Of a DNA stretch of 64,000 nucleotides, positions 50,146 through 58,575 are shown in pieces. The notes below the pieces were generated by a model. The model worked only from the letters and a program-made list of their open reading frames with translations. It was not told the DNA's origin and ran no database searches. The stretch's first letter is position 1, and every line of letters starts with the position of its first letter. Source of the DNA: Parvibaculum lavamentivorans DS-1 (GTDB taxonomy: Bacteria > Pseudomonadota > Alphaproteobacteria > Parvibaculales > Parvibaculaceae); NCBI RefSeq assembly GCF_000017565.1, contig NC_009719.1:2339001-2403000 (forward strand). The letters run 5' to 3'. A program made the position numbers and the translations under genes.

Positions 50146-50658
50146 TCAGGAGTGCGGGTCGCTACCCGGCTGGCGCGCTTCGAGGCGGCGTGTCGGCGAG
50201 GGGCCGCGATAACCGGGCTTTTCGACGAAGTGGATGGGCCGCGACGCCGCCGCGACGATGGCTTCGTAGAGCACAGGCGCCGAAAGCGGCTTCGGCAGAT
50301 AGTCGGTGACGCCCTGGTCGCGCGCATGGACGACATTCTCGCGGCCGATATGGCCGGAAATCATCAGGATCGGCACATCGGGGTTGGCACCTTCGCCGCT
50401 CGCCGAGGCCCTTATCCGGCGCGTCATTTCATAGCCGTCCATCGGCACCATCGATCCGTCGGTGATGATGATGTCGGGACGATGAGCGGCGAAGGCTTCA
50501 AGTCCCTTCGCGCCGTCGCGGGCCTCGACGATCTCGCCGACTTCCATGGATTCGAGCAACGCGATCAGCAGACGCCGCATCTCGATGCTGTCATCGACGA
50601 TCAGCACCCTGAGCTTGCGAAAGAAGCCGGCATCCGCGCTGGTCGGTACTTCGGTCAT
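50146..50658 (-). CDS. Single-domain response regulator (module gene 3)
   Basis: A 170-residue CheY-type receiver. Acidic residues D22-D23 occur in LIVDDS, the phospho-acceptor is about D67 in IIITDGSMVPMDG, and K is in LPKPLSAPVL. A C-terminal tail FVEKPGYRGPSPTRRLEA resembles the tail of the other receiver in this module. It has no output domain. It overlaps the Hpt gene by 4 nt (ATGA) and ends near the hydrolase gene. Likely an acceptor in a phosphorelay. Confidence 0.88.
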   Translation of the reverse strand: MTEVPTSADAGFFRKLRVLIVDDSIEMRRLLIALLESMEVGEIVEARDGAKGLEAFAAHRPDIIITDGSMVPMDGYEMTRRIRASASGEGANPDVPILMISGHIGRENVVHARDQGVTDYLPKPLSAPVLYEAIVAAASRPIHFVEKPGYRGPSPTRRLEARQPGSDPHS

Positions 50659-51200
50659 CCGACGCTTCTCGCTTCCCGCGCGGCGGTCTCGACAAGGCGC
50701 TCAAGCGCATGGAGCGTTTCCAGCGCGATGGCGGGGTCGGTGCCGGGATTTTCCAGGGCGTCGCGAATGGCGTCGATATGGAAGCGGATGACGGTTCCTT
50801 CCTTCCAGTCGACCAACTCGCTTTTTTCCAGATAGCCGCAGAGCGAATCCGCGAAGCGGCCCACCATGGAATGGCCGAACGTGCCGGCGAGGCCACGCAT
50901 GTCGTGGACGATGGAATAGAGGCGGCCGCGCGCGCCGCCATCATTCCTGCAGCCCGCTTCGACGAGAACCTGGAGCATGGCGGCTTCCGCCTTCAGCGAT
51001 TCCGCATAGCGCGTGCCGAGGCCCTTGATCGTTTCCTGCATCTGTTCGAGGACGCGCGGGTCGAGGCGCATGGGGGCCACGTAGTCGGAGCCCAGCTTGC
51101 GTTCGGCAATCGACGGCACACGGACGAATTTTACCGCAGGCGGCGTGTCTTCCAGGCCTTCGGAACCAGCGAGTTTGGATGGCGTTCTACGTTCGATCAT
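50655..51200 (-). CDS. Histidine phosphotransfer (Hpt) protein
   Basis: A 181-residue protein. Its helical centre SIVHDMRGLAGTFGHSMVGRFADSLCGYL contains the phospho-accepting His at about residue 99 and fits an Hpt domain. The first 45 residues are a disordered extension. It is flanked on both sides by single-domain response regulators, so it probably shuttles phosphate between them. No histidine kinase gene is close, so the donor is not in the window. Confidence 0.8.
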   Translation of the reverse strand: MIERRTPSKLAGSEGLEDTPPAVKFVRVPSIAERKLGSDYVAPMRLDPRVLEQMQETIKGLGTRYAESLKAEAAMLQVLVEAGCRNDGGARGRLYSIVHDMRGLAGTFGHSMVGRFADSLCGYLEKSELVDWKEGTVIRFHIDAIRDALENPGTDPAIALETLHALERLVETAAREARSVG

Positions 51201-51212
51201 GTCCCCCGACTC

Positions 51213-51710
51213 CTAGAGCAATTCAACCGATCCGCGACGATCCACGCCTTCAAACGGGCGCTCGCGCCGACGGCGATCGGGCCCGCGATAGGTGGGCGTC
51301 TCGACGAAGGGACGCGGCTTGTCGACGACCTGTATCAGGCGTTCGTACAGGCTTCGCGCGGATATGGGCTTTGAAAGAAATTCGGTGATGCCGATGTCGC
51401 GGGCGCGCTCGACGGAGGCGAGATCGGTATGGCCGGAGACCATGATGATCGGCACCATGCCCAGCGCGCGGCCATTGAGGCTGCGCAATTTTTTTGCGAG
51501 GTCGAAACCGTCGACCGGCAGCATGGCGGCATCGGTGATAACGAGATCGGGTTCGTAGCGCCGGAAGGCTTCCCACGCCTCGTCGCCATTTACCGCGAGA
51601 TAGACTTCGGGAACGCCGAGCGCCTGAAGGAGCGTCATCAACAGATGACGCATATAGGCGCTGTCATCGACGACGAGAATTTTCAGTTTCCCGAAAACGG
51701 AATCCGTCAT
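51213..51710 (-). CDS. Single-domain response regulator (module gene 1)
   Basis: A 165-residue receiver with D15-D16 in ILVVDDS, phospho-acceptor about D60 in DLVITDAAMLPVDG, and Lys in FLSKPISARSLY. The tail PFVETPTYRGPDRRRRERPF matches the tail of the other receiver. It lies 12 bp before the Hpt gene and so starts a three-gene module. Its own 148-bp upstream region holds no identified site. Confidence 0.88.
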   Translation of the reverse strand: MTDSVFGKLKILVVDDSAYMRHLLMTLLQALGVPEVYLAVNGDEAWEAFRRYEPDLVITDAAMLPVDGFDLAKKLRSLNGRALGMVPIIMVSGHTDLASVERARDIGITEFLSKPISARSLYERLIQVVDKPRPFVETPTYRGPDRRRRERPFEGVDRRGSVELL

Positions 51711-51858
51711 GCCTTATCCCCCAACTTCCGCCCACTCACGCGCGCTTTCGCGGCCGCACCCCTATGCGTGCGTCAACCTTAATGGGGAGGTCTTAAGAAA
51801 AAGGAACCGGGGCAGGCCGGGGACTTAAGGTTTCGTCAGGATTTCCGCCGGTTTCCGC

Positions 51859-52725
51859 TCATGCCCGGGCGGTGACGAGCCACACGGCGCCGCCCAGCCT
51901 GACCTTGCCATCCTTAACGTGACGGGCGAGGGCTTCGCGTACGGCATCGACGGCGCGGCGGCGCGGCGCTTCTTCCTGCTCCTTCAGGAGACGGGCAAGC
52001 GGGCCTATTTCAAGCGTCTGCCGCAGCGCCGTTTCCACCGGGTCGCCTTCTCCGCTCATCGAGAGGAGCGCGTCATGCGGTTCGATGGCGATGGAGCCGA
52101 AGCCTGCTTCCGTCAACACGCGGCGAAAACGCTCCGGATCGTCGAAGGCGAAGGGGCCGGGGGCGCCGGGCGTCGCGGGCTCAGGCGCCGGAAGATGAGG
52201 CAGGGCGGCGAAGAGCGGCACGGAGACCCACGCGTTCTCCTTCAGCGGCCGCCAGCAGACAAAGGCGATGCGGCCGCCGGGAGCGAGCGCCTGGCGCAGA
52301 TGCGCGAAGGCGGGGACGGGCTCGAGAAAGAACATGATGCCGAAACGCGAGGCGAGAATGTCGAAGGAGGCGGGCGCGAAGGGATGCGTCGCGGCATCGG
52401 CCAGCGCGAATTCCGCCGGGCTTTTCAGCGCCGCCGCCCGCTCCCGCGCGCGAGCGACCATGGGGGCGGAAATATCGACGCCGAGCGCGCTTCCCGCCTG
52501 CGCCGCCAGCTCGAATGTGGTGGCGCCGCAGCCGCAGCCGATGTCGAGAACGCGCTCGCCCGGCTTTGCCGATGCGAGCCGCAGGACCGCTTCGGAGAAG
52601 GGCTGCAGCATCGCGTCGAGACGGTCCCGATTCTGGGCCCATTTGTCGCCGGCATCGCCGTTCCAATAGTCGATCTGTTCGGCATTGGGGCCGGTGGCGG
52701 CAATCGTTTGCGGGGAAACGGACAT
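51859..52725 (-). CDS. Class I SAM-dependent methyltransferase
   Basis: A 288-residue methyltransferase. The SAM motif I VLDIGCGCGATTFELA is at about residues 60-75, with GVDISAPMVARARER next. The central motif FAPASFDILASRFGIMFF and LAPGGRIAFVCWRPL follow. It resembles UbiE/MenG-like or small-molecule methyltransferases; no substrate can be assigned. It is a single gene between the response-regulator module and the flagellin-like gene. Confidence 0.85.
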   Translation of the reverse strand: MSVSPQTIAATGPNAEQIDYWNGDAGDKWAQNRDRLDAMLQPFSEAVLRLASAKPGERVLDIGCGCGATTFELAAQAGSALGVDISAPMVARARERAAALKSPAEFALADAATHPFAPASFDILASRFGIMFFLEPVPAFAHLRQALAPGGRIAFVCWRPLKENAWVSVPLFAALPHLPAPEPATPGAPGPFAFDDPERFRRVLTEAGFGSIAIEPHDALLSMSGEGDPVETALRQTLEIGPLARLLKEQEEAPRRRAVDAVREALARHVKDGKVRLGGAVWLVTARA

Positions 52726-52825
52726 GGGGCCTCTCCTGCTGTGGGGCCCTTATGTAGCATGGCGCGGGGGTTGGGAAGAAATTCGGGAGTGCTTCCCGAG
52801 GGGGCGGTTGGAGCGAGCGCCGCGA

Positions 52826-52892
52826 CCCCGCCCCATAAAATTCCGCGCTTCGCTTGAATTTTCTGACCCTCCCCCAAGGGGAGGGTGGGAAG
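52826..52892. repeat. Interspersed palindromic repeat, copy 2
   Basis: In inverted orientation it has the same blocks as the copy at 6412-6475: CCCCGCCCC, AAAATTC-12 nt-GAATTTT, then GACCCTCCCCC and GGGGAGGGTGGGAAG. The inner loop differs between copies. Confidence 0.65.
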
Positions 52893-52915
52893 ACGTTTCT
52901 TTTCTTTTGGGGCGA

Positions 52916-53704
52916 TCAGTTTTCGTCGCCGTCCTTCTTCCGCCGGTCGGCGAGGGCGCGCAGCTTGTCCTCGACCAGCGCCATGTCGAGCTCATATTCG
53001 CCGGCCTGCGGCGGCTCGGCGCTGTCGGCGCCGGTGGGGAGGTGCGTTTCCATGGAGCGGGGGCCGGCGATGTCGCGCAGGCGGGAAAGGCGGTCGGAAA
53101 TCAGCGCGGCGTGATCCATGAAGCGGTCGCTGACGGCGGCGGCGCGGGCGCGGGCGGCTTCGATCTCGCTTGCGATGGTGTCGATTTCCGCGTCATCCGC
53201 GAAGGCCTCGCGCGGCGGCGAGAGGGCGAGCCCGGCTTCGCCGGTCGTCAGGTTCGCCACCTGGATGGCGATGCCCGAACGCTGGCTGTCATCGAGCGCG
53301 ATGTCGAAGGTCGTCAGTTTGCCGCCGATGCGGCGGCCGGAAATGAGATTGATCCGGTTATGCGAGGCGGAGCCGACGATGGCATCAATTTCCGAGCGGA
53401 GGTCGTCATAGCGGCCGGCGAGAAGGGCGCGGCGGCCGGTATCGTCGTTGCGGCGGGCATCCGCGACGAGTTCGGCGGCCTCGCGCAGCCGCTCCGTTAC
53501 GGCGTCGATGGCGAGCACCGAGGTTTCGATGGTGCTCAGCGCCGTGGCGATGCGCTGGCCAAGCTCGGCGGCGGTCAACGAGCCGGAGGCCTGCGCCGTT
53601 GCCCGCAGCGCGCGCTGAAGCGCGGCTTGCGTTACCGGCGGCGTTTCCTCCGCCGGTGGCGCTTCCAGTTTTCCCTTGCCTCCCAACCGCGAGAGAATGC
53701 CCAT
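52916..53704 (-). CDS. Flagellin-like shortened protein
   Basis: A 262-residue, mostly helical protein. Residues about 58-122 have the order of a flagellin N-terminal D1 segment: IETSVLAIDAVTERLREAAELVADARRN, then RALLAGRYDDLRSEIDAIVGSASHNRINLISG. A later part, EIDTIASEIEAARARAAAVSDRFMDHAALISDRLSRL, resembles the C-terminal D1 helix with its INxVRAxLGAxxNRL pattern. It lacks the usual N-terminal D0 start and C-terminal end. It could be a minor filament or hook-associated element, or a diverged regulator. It is well away from the flagellar block, divergent from a NUDIX gene. No sigma-54 match was found before it. Confidence 0.6.
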   Translation of the reverse strand: MGILSRLGGKGKLEAPPAEETPPVTQAALQRALRATAQASGSLTAAELGQRIATALSTIETSVLAIDAVTERLREAAELVADARRNDDTGRRALLAGRYDDLRSEIDAIVGSASHNRINLISGRRIGGKLTTFDIALDDSQRSGIAIQVANLTTGEAGLALSPPREAFADDAEIDTIASEIEAARARAAAVSDRFMDHAALISDRLSRLRDIAGPRSMETHLPTGADSAEPPQAGEYELDMALVEDKLRALADRRKKDGDEN

Positions 53705-53812
53705 TCCGATTGCCCAAACCCCTTCATTCGCCGGCCCGCCGGCGCCTTCATCCGCAAGACTAGAGGGGGAGAGTTGACGACATCTAAAGGCCGCCGCGCT
53801 AAGCTGCCGCCG

Positions 53813-54289
53813 ATGTCCCATCCGCGCGCCCTTCTCTGGAAAACCGGCCGGCCGCTGCTGCGCCTTTACTGGCGGCTCAGGCGGCCGCTGACGGCGGGCG
53901 TGCGCGGCATGGTTTTCGACGGGGAGGGGCGGGTTCTCCTGATACGGCACACCTATATTCCGGGCTGGTATCTGCCGGGCGGCGGGGTGGAGCGCGGCGA
54001 GACGATGCTGACCTCGCTCCGCCGGGAGCTTGACGAGGAGGCGGGCGTCATCGTGACAGGCGAGGCGCGGCTTGCGGGGCTATACGCCAATTTCCGCGAG
54101 TTCAAATCCGACCATGTGGCGCTTTATGTGGTGGCGCATGGGAGCTACGAAATGGTGCCGCGCCGCTCGCCGGAAATCGCGGAAAGCGGCTTCTTTTCGC
54201 CCGGATCGCTGCCGGAGGCGACATCCGCCTCGACGCGGGCGCGGATTGCCGAAGTGATGGAAGGCCGCGTGCCGGTGGAACTCTGGTAG
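53813..54289 (+). CDS. NUDIX hydrolase
   Basis: A 158-residue protein. The Nudix box is GGGVERGETMLTSLRRELDEEAGV at about residues 57-80, with all GX5EX7REUXEEXGU residues present. It is preceded by a conserved PGWYLPGGG. The N-terminal extension RPLLRLYWRLRRPLTAGVRG is basic and perhaps membrane-associated. The substrate is not known. It starts 108 bp from the divergent flagellin-like gene. Confidence 0.92.
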   Translation: MSHPRALLWKTGRPLLRLYWRLRRPLTAGVRGMVFDGEGRVLLIRHTYIPGWYLPGGGVERGETMLTSLRRELDEEAGVIVTGEARLAGLYANFREFKSDHVALYVVAHGSYEMVPRRSPEIAESGFFSPGSLPEATSASTRARIAEVMEGRVPVELW

Positions 54290-54367
54290 CGCAAGGGCGT
54301 TTACTTTTCTTCTGCCACATTTTCCCGTTTATGGCTCCGCGAGAGCCGATGTTTCAGCGAGGAAACC

Positions 54368-54733
54368 ATGAGGCATATTCTCTTCGGTGGTGTGCTGGCG
54401 GCGAGTGTCCTGTTCGGCGCAAGCGCCTGGGCGCAGGATGAGGTGAACTGGATGGCGCTGCCCGAAGACAGGGCGGCGCTGGCGGAGCTCGACAACGAAC
54501 AATCGCGCGCGGTGCGCGCGGCGGTTCGCTATTGCGAGGCCTTTCTGCGGTCGAGCCATCAGGGCAATCCTTGTGTCTTCACCGATGTTGACCGGGCGAT
54601 GAGGCGGACCGACAATGCGGCATTGCGTGCCTATCATTTCGCGCTGCCGCGCACCTTGCGATATCAGGAAATCCGCAACCAGGGGCTCGCCATCGACCGC
54701 GTGCTCCAGCAGCGCAATAAAAGGCTGCAATGA
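54368..54733 (+). CDS. Secreted protein, function unknown
   Basis: A 121-residue protein. Signal peptide MRHILFGGVLAASVLFGASAWA, cleaved near residue 22, precedes a mature domain with two cysteines (YCEAFL and NPCVFTDVD) that may form a disulfide. It has the helical ending LRYQEIRNQGLAIDRVLQQRNK. No family is recognised. It overlaps the reading frame of the next gene's upstream region and lies 36 bp before the PepSY gene, so both could be cotranscribed. Confidence 0.7.
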   Translation: MRHILFGGVLAASVLFGASAWAQDEVNWMALPEDRAALAELDNEQSRAVRAAVRYCEAFLRSSHQGNPCVFTDVDRAMRRTDNAALRAYHFALPRTLRYQEIRNQGLAIDRVLQQRNKRLQ

Positions 54734-54768
54734 TTTCCACCCCCCGGAGGAAAGCAAAGGAGACCCAC

Positions 54769-55041
54769 ATGAAATCGAAAATATTTGCCGCGGCGCTGCT
54801 GCTTGCCGTGCCGGCCACGAGCCTGCCGGCGCTGGCCACCGACGACCGCGCACCGACCGCCGAGGAGCGCGAGCGCATCGAGGAAGTGCTGCGCGGGGCG
54901 GGCTATGTGAGCTGGGAAGAGATCGAGTTCGACGACAATCGCTGGGAAGTGGACGATGCGCGCGACGAGAAGGGGCGCGAGTTCGACGTGAAGCTCGACC
55001 CGGAGAGCTACGAGATCGTTTCCACGCGCGAAGACGACTGA
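54769..55041 (+). CDS. Periplasmic PepSY-domain protein
   Basis: A 90-residue protein. Residues about 1-23 form a signal peptide (KIFAAALLLAVPATSLPALA), then an acidic PepSY domain: EERERIEEVLRGAGYVSWEEIEFDDNRWEVDDARDEKGREFDVKLDPESYEIV. PepSY domains of this size often inhibit proteases or act with two-component systems. The ATG at 54769 starts the signal peptide; the open frame extends to 54730 but includes part of the previous gene's end. It ends directly next to the convergent GST-like gene. Confidence 0.85.
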   Translation: MKSKIFAAALLLAVPATSLPALATDDRAPTAEERERIEEVLRGAGYVSWEEIEFDDNRWEVDDARDEKGREFDVKLDPESYEIVSTREDD

Positions 55042-56043
55042 CTAGACGGCGCCGAAGCGGCCGCGGTCATGCGGCGCGTCGAGATCGAGGATTGGCCCCG
55101 CCGGTATGATGCCGGTGGGGTTGATCGTTTTATGGCTGCCGTAATAGTGCAGCTTGATGTGGCGGAAGTTCACCGTCTCCGCGACGCCCGGCACCTGGTA
55201 GAGCTCGCGCAGGTAGTTCGAGAGGTTCTTGTAGTCGGCGATGCGGCGCAGGTTGCATTTGAAGTGGCCGTGATAGACGGCATCGAAGCGCACCAGCGTC
55301 GTGAAGAGCCGCCAGTCGGCCTCGGTGAGGCGCTCGCCCGCGAGATAGCGTTGCTCGGAGAGCAGGCTTTCCAGCCGGTCGAGCTGGTCGAAGAGCGCCA
55401 TCACCGCGTCCTCATAGACTTTCTGCTCCGTGGCGAAGCCGGCCTTGTAGACGCCGTTGTTCACCTTGTCGTAGACGGCGGCGTTGATGGCGTCGATCGT
55501 TTCAACGAGACCCGCCGGGCAGAAATCGAGCGCGGCGTTGACGCCCTCGATGCCGTCAAAGGCCGAGTTCAGCATACGGATGATGTCGGCGGATTCGTTC
55601 GAGACGATGGTGGCCTTGCTCTTGTCCCAGAGGACGGGAACGGTGACGCGGCCGGTATAGGCGGGGTCGGCGAGCTGGTAGACCTCGTAGAGGCGCGTCT
55701 TGTGGTTCACGAAGTCGGCGATGGTGGCGCCGTCTCCGCCCGCGTCGCGAAGCGTCCAGCCTTCCTCCAGCATCAAGGGATCGACGACGGAGAGGGAGAT
55801 CTTGTCCTCAAGGCCTTTCAGCTTGCGGAAGATCAAGGTGCGGTGCGCCCAGGGGCAGGCGAGGGAGACATAGAGATGGTAGCGCCCGGCTTCGGCCTTG
55901 AAGCCGCCTTCGCCGGAGGGGCCGGGCGCGCCGTCTTTCGTCACCCAGTTGCGGAAAGAGGACTCCTGGCGGACGAAGCGGCCTCCGGTCGACTTGGTGT
56001 CGTATCCTTTGTCGCTCCATTTTCCGTCTACCAGAAGTCCCAT
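55042..56043 (-). CDS. Glutathionyl-hydroquinone reductase-like GST
   Basis: A 333-residue protein of the Omega/YqjG group. The active-site motif is SLACPWAHRTLIFRKLKGLE at about residues 60-80, with the cysteine present. The conserved FQLADPAYTGRVTVPVLWDK and NESADIIRMLNSAF follow. The C-terminal helical domain ends RHIKLHYYGSHKTINPTGIIPAGP. Such enzymes reduce S-glutathionyl-hydroquinones. Neighbours pirin and WrbA also handle quinones or redox stress, so the block 55042-57512 may be a quinone-stress set. All read on the minus strand. Confidence 0.88.
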   Translation of the reverse strand: MGLLVDGKWSDKGYDTKSTGGRFVRQESSFRNWVTKDGAPGPSGEGGFKAEAGRYHLYVSLACPWAHRTLIFRKLKGLEDKISLSVVDPLMLEEGWTLRDAGGDGATIADFVNHKTRLYEVYQLADPAYTGRVTVPVLWDKSKATIVSNESADIIRMLNSAFDGIEGVNAALDFCPAGLVETIDAINAAVYDKVNNGVYKAGFATEQKVYEDAVMALFDQLDRLESLLSEQRYLAGERLTEADWRLFTTLVRFDAVYHGHFKCNLRRIADYKNLSNYLRELYQVPGVAETVNFRHIKLHYYGSHKTINPTGIIPAGPILDLDAPHDRGRFGAV

Positions 56044-56066
56044 TTTCTTTCCTTTCGTTACCGCGG

Positions 56067-56777
56067 TCAGTCTTCCGGCGGAAGATCGACCAGCAGGAAT
56101 TCCGCATCGTCGAGGGCGCGGATGGTCAGCGTTTCCACATCGCGGATCGCGGCGCCGGAACGCTCGGTCACTTCGATGCCGTTCACCTCGACGCGGCCTT
56201 TCGCGGGCACGAGATAGGCGAGGCGGTCCTTGCCAAGGAGATGGGTCACTTCGGCGCCCGCGTCCAGGGTTGCGCCGAGGATCTCGGCGTCCTGGGCGAT
56301 CCAGAGGGCTTCAGCCACCGCATCCGGCTTACCGCTGGCGAGGGGCACGAGACGGCCCTTGCGGTCTTCCTTCGGGAAGGAAGCCGTTTCCCAGCGGGGA
56401 CGGAGGCCCTGCTTCGCCGGTTCGATCCAGATCTGGAAGATGCGGGTGTCCTTGTCCTCGAGGTTCCATTCCTCATGCTGGATGCCGGTGCCCGCCGACA
56501 TGACCTGAACATCGCCCGCAACGGTGCGGCCTTCATTGTTCAGGTGGTCGCGATGCGTGATCGCGCCTTCGCGGACATAGGTGATGATTTCCATGTCGCG
56601 GTGGCCATGCGGCGGGAAGCCGGTGCCGGCGCGGATGAGGTCGTCGTTCCAGACGCGGAGCTTGCCCCAGCCAAACCTTTCCGGGTCGCGGTAGTTCGCG
56701 AAGGAGAAGTGATGCTTCGCCGTGAGCCAACCATGGTCGGCGCCGCCGAGGCTGTTGAAATCGCGAATGTCGATCAT
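56067..56777 (-). CDS. Pirin family protein (YhhW-like)
   Basis: A 236-residue bicupin. The N-terminal cupin has the metal-binding FPPHGHRDMEIITYV histidines and glutamate (about residues 52-70), then HEEWNLEDKDTRIFQIW. The last part is a second cupin. YhhW has quercetin 2,3-dioxygenase activity in vitro. It lies between the GST-like gene and wrbA on the same strand. Confidence 0.92.
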   Translation of the reverse strand: MIDIRDFNSLGGADHGWLTAKHHFSFANYRDPERFGWGKLRVWNDDLIRAGTGFPPHGHRDMEIITYVREGAITHRDHLNNEGRTVAGDVQVMSAGTGIQHEEWNLEDKDTRIFQIWIEPAKQGLRPRWETASFPKEDRKGRLVPLASGKPDAVAEALWIAQDAEILGATLDAGAEVTHLLGKDRLAYLVPAKGRVEVNGIEVTERSGAAIRDVETLTIRALDDAEFLLVDLPPED

Positions 56778-56900
56778 TTGGGTGCCTCCTTTCGAGGCTT
56801 CAATTGGGGGCCCGGCCGGCCTCGGGGAGGGGGAAGCCGGCCGGCCGGGTCCGGGGTCCGATACTCGCGGACCCCTTTGGTTGCGATTGGTTTGAGGCGA

Positions 56901-57512
56901 TCAGGCCTTCAGCTTCGCGGCGATGGAGGCCACATGGGCGCCCTGCTTGCGCGCGAGGCTCAGTTCCTTTTCGGTCGGCTGCCGCTTGCCGTCGCCGCCC
57001 GCCAGCGTCGATGCGCCGTAGGGCGAACCGCCGCGCACTTCCGAAATGTCGAAAAGTTCGGTGCCGACGGAATAAGGCAGGCCGACAACGACCATGCCGT
57101 GATGGAAGAGGTTGGTGTGGAACGAGGTGATGGTGGTCTCGTTGCCGCCGCCGGTGCCGGTGGAGGTGAAGACGCTGCCGACCTTGCCGACCAGCGCGCC
57201 CTTGGCCCAGAGCCCGCCCGTCTGGTCGAGGAAGGTGCGCATCTGGCCCGTCATGTTGCCGAAGCGGGTGGGCGTGCCGAAGATAACGGCGTCGTAATCG
57301 CCCAGTTCCTGCGGGGTGGCGACGGGAGCCTCCTGCTCGACCTTCATGCCGGCGTTTGCCATCGCGTCGGCGGGCATGGTTTCGGGGACGCGCTTCAGGA
57401 GGACTTCGGTGCCGGCCTGCGAGGCGGCGCCTTCGGCGACGGCCTTTGCGAGCGTTTCGATATGGCCGTAGGAGCTGTGATAGAGCACCAGGACTTTGGT
57501 CTTGCCGGTCAT
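56901..57512 (-). CDS. wrbA: NAD(P)H:quinone oxidoreductase WrbA
   Basis: A 203-residue flavodoxin-like enzyme. The FMN loop [23 protein letters not shown] is near the start, followed by [42 protein letters not shown], typical of WrbA. The ATG at 57512 has GGAGGG about 5 nt upstream, which favours it over 57524. It reduces quinones by two electrons. It is divergent from the LysR gene, which probably controls it and the pirin and GST genes. Confidence 0.95.
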   Translation of the reverse strand: MTGKTKVLVLYHSSYGHIETLAKAVAEGAASQAGTEVLLKRVPETMPADAMANAGMKVEQEAPVATPQELGDYDAVIFGTPTRFGNMTGQMRTFLDQTGGLWAKGALVGKVGSVFTSTGTGGGNETTITSFHTNLFHHGMVVVGLPYSVGTELFDISEVRGGSPYGASTLAGGDGKRQPTEKELSLARKQGAHVASIAAKLKA

Positions 57513-57630
57513 TTTACCCTCCATGAACTGTCCGCTGGGGACGTGTTGGCTTCGATGTGATCTATCTAATTAGCTTTCTTCCTGATACAAATGGCCTATT
57601 CAGGAACAGATTGTTGCTAAAAGAGGAACG

Positions 57631-58563
57631 ATGGCAGTCGATCTCAATGGCTATGCGGTTTATGCCAAGGTCGTGGAGCTTGGCGGTTTCACCGCCGCCG
57701 CCGATGCGCTGGGCCTTTCCAAATCCATGGTCAGCCGCCATGTGGCGACGCTGGAAGATGAACTCGGCGTCCGCCTGCTGAACCGCACCACGCGGCGCAT
57801 CAGTGTGACCGAGGCGGGAGGGGTGGTGTTCGAGCGTGCCCAGCGGATCGTCGCGGAGGCGGCGGAGGCGGCAAACGAGGCCACCTGCGTCGAGGGCGCG
57901 GTGCGCGGCCTTCTCAGGGTCAACGCGCCGATGACCTTCGGTATCCGGCAGCTCGGGCCGGTCATGCCGGAATTTCTCGCCCGATATCCCGATCTCAATG
58001 TCGACCTTACGCTCAATGACAGACGTGTCGATCTCATAGAGGAAGGTTTCGACGTAAGCTTGCGCGTTTCGGCGCTTACGGATTCAAGCCTGATCGCCCG
58101 GCAGCTCGCGCCGGTGGAGCGGCATATCGTCGGCGCGCCCGGCTATTTCGAGAAGCATGGCGTGCCGAAAAGCCCCACCGATCTCGCGGGCCATGATTTC
58201 CTGCTCTACACGCTGCTTGCGCGGCCGACGCATCTGGAAATGACGCATGAGGACGGGCGGCGCGAACAAGTGGAAGTGAAGGGCCGCATGTTCTGCAACA
58301 ATGCAGACGCGATGCTGGAGACGATTGCCGCCGGGGCGGGCCTTGCGCTGCTGCCGGATTTCATCGGCTGCGACCATATGAAGAGCCGCGCGTTTGTCCG
58401 CGTGCTGGAAGACTGGTCGATGCCGCCGCTGACGCTGCATGTCCTCTATCCGCATTCCCGCCACCTGCCCGCGAAGGTGAGGGCTTTCGTGGATTTCGCG
58501 GTGGAGAAGTTCGGACCGGGGAAGGCGCCTTGGGGGGCGGAGTATGAGATGTTCACTTTTTAA
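57631..58563 (+). CDS. LysR family transcriptional regulator
   Basis: A 310-residue LysR-type regulator. The N-terminal helix-turn-helix FTAAADALGLSKSMVSRHVATLEDELGVRLLNRTTRR spans about residues 18-55. The C-terminal domain is an effector-binding periplasmic-protein fold (DLTLNDRRVDLIEEGFDVSLRV and on). It is divergent from wrbA across a 118-bp gap (57513-57630), the typical layout for control of the neighbour. The gap has a CCTGA/TCAGG half-palindrome pair as a candidate site. The inducer is unknown. Confidence 0.92.
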   Translation: MAVDLNGYAVYAKVVELGGFTAAADALGLSKSMVSRHVATLEDELGVRLLNRTTRRISVTEAGGVVFERAQRIVAEAAEAANEATCVEGAVRGLLRVNAPMTFGIRQLGPVMPEFLARYPDLNVDLTLNDRRVDLIEEGFDVSLRVSALTDSSLIARQLAPVERHIVGAPGYFEKHGVPKSPTDLAGHDFLLYTLLARPTHLEMTHEDGRREQVEVKGRMFCNNADAMLETIAAGAGLALLPDFIGCDHMKSRAFVRVLEDWSMPPLTLHVLYPHSRHLPAKVRAFVDFAVEKFGPGKAPWGAEYEMFTF

Positions 58564-58575
58564 AATGTCAAAGTC

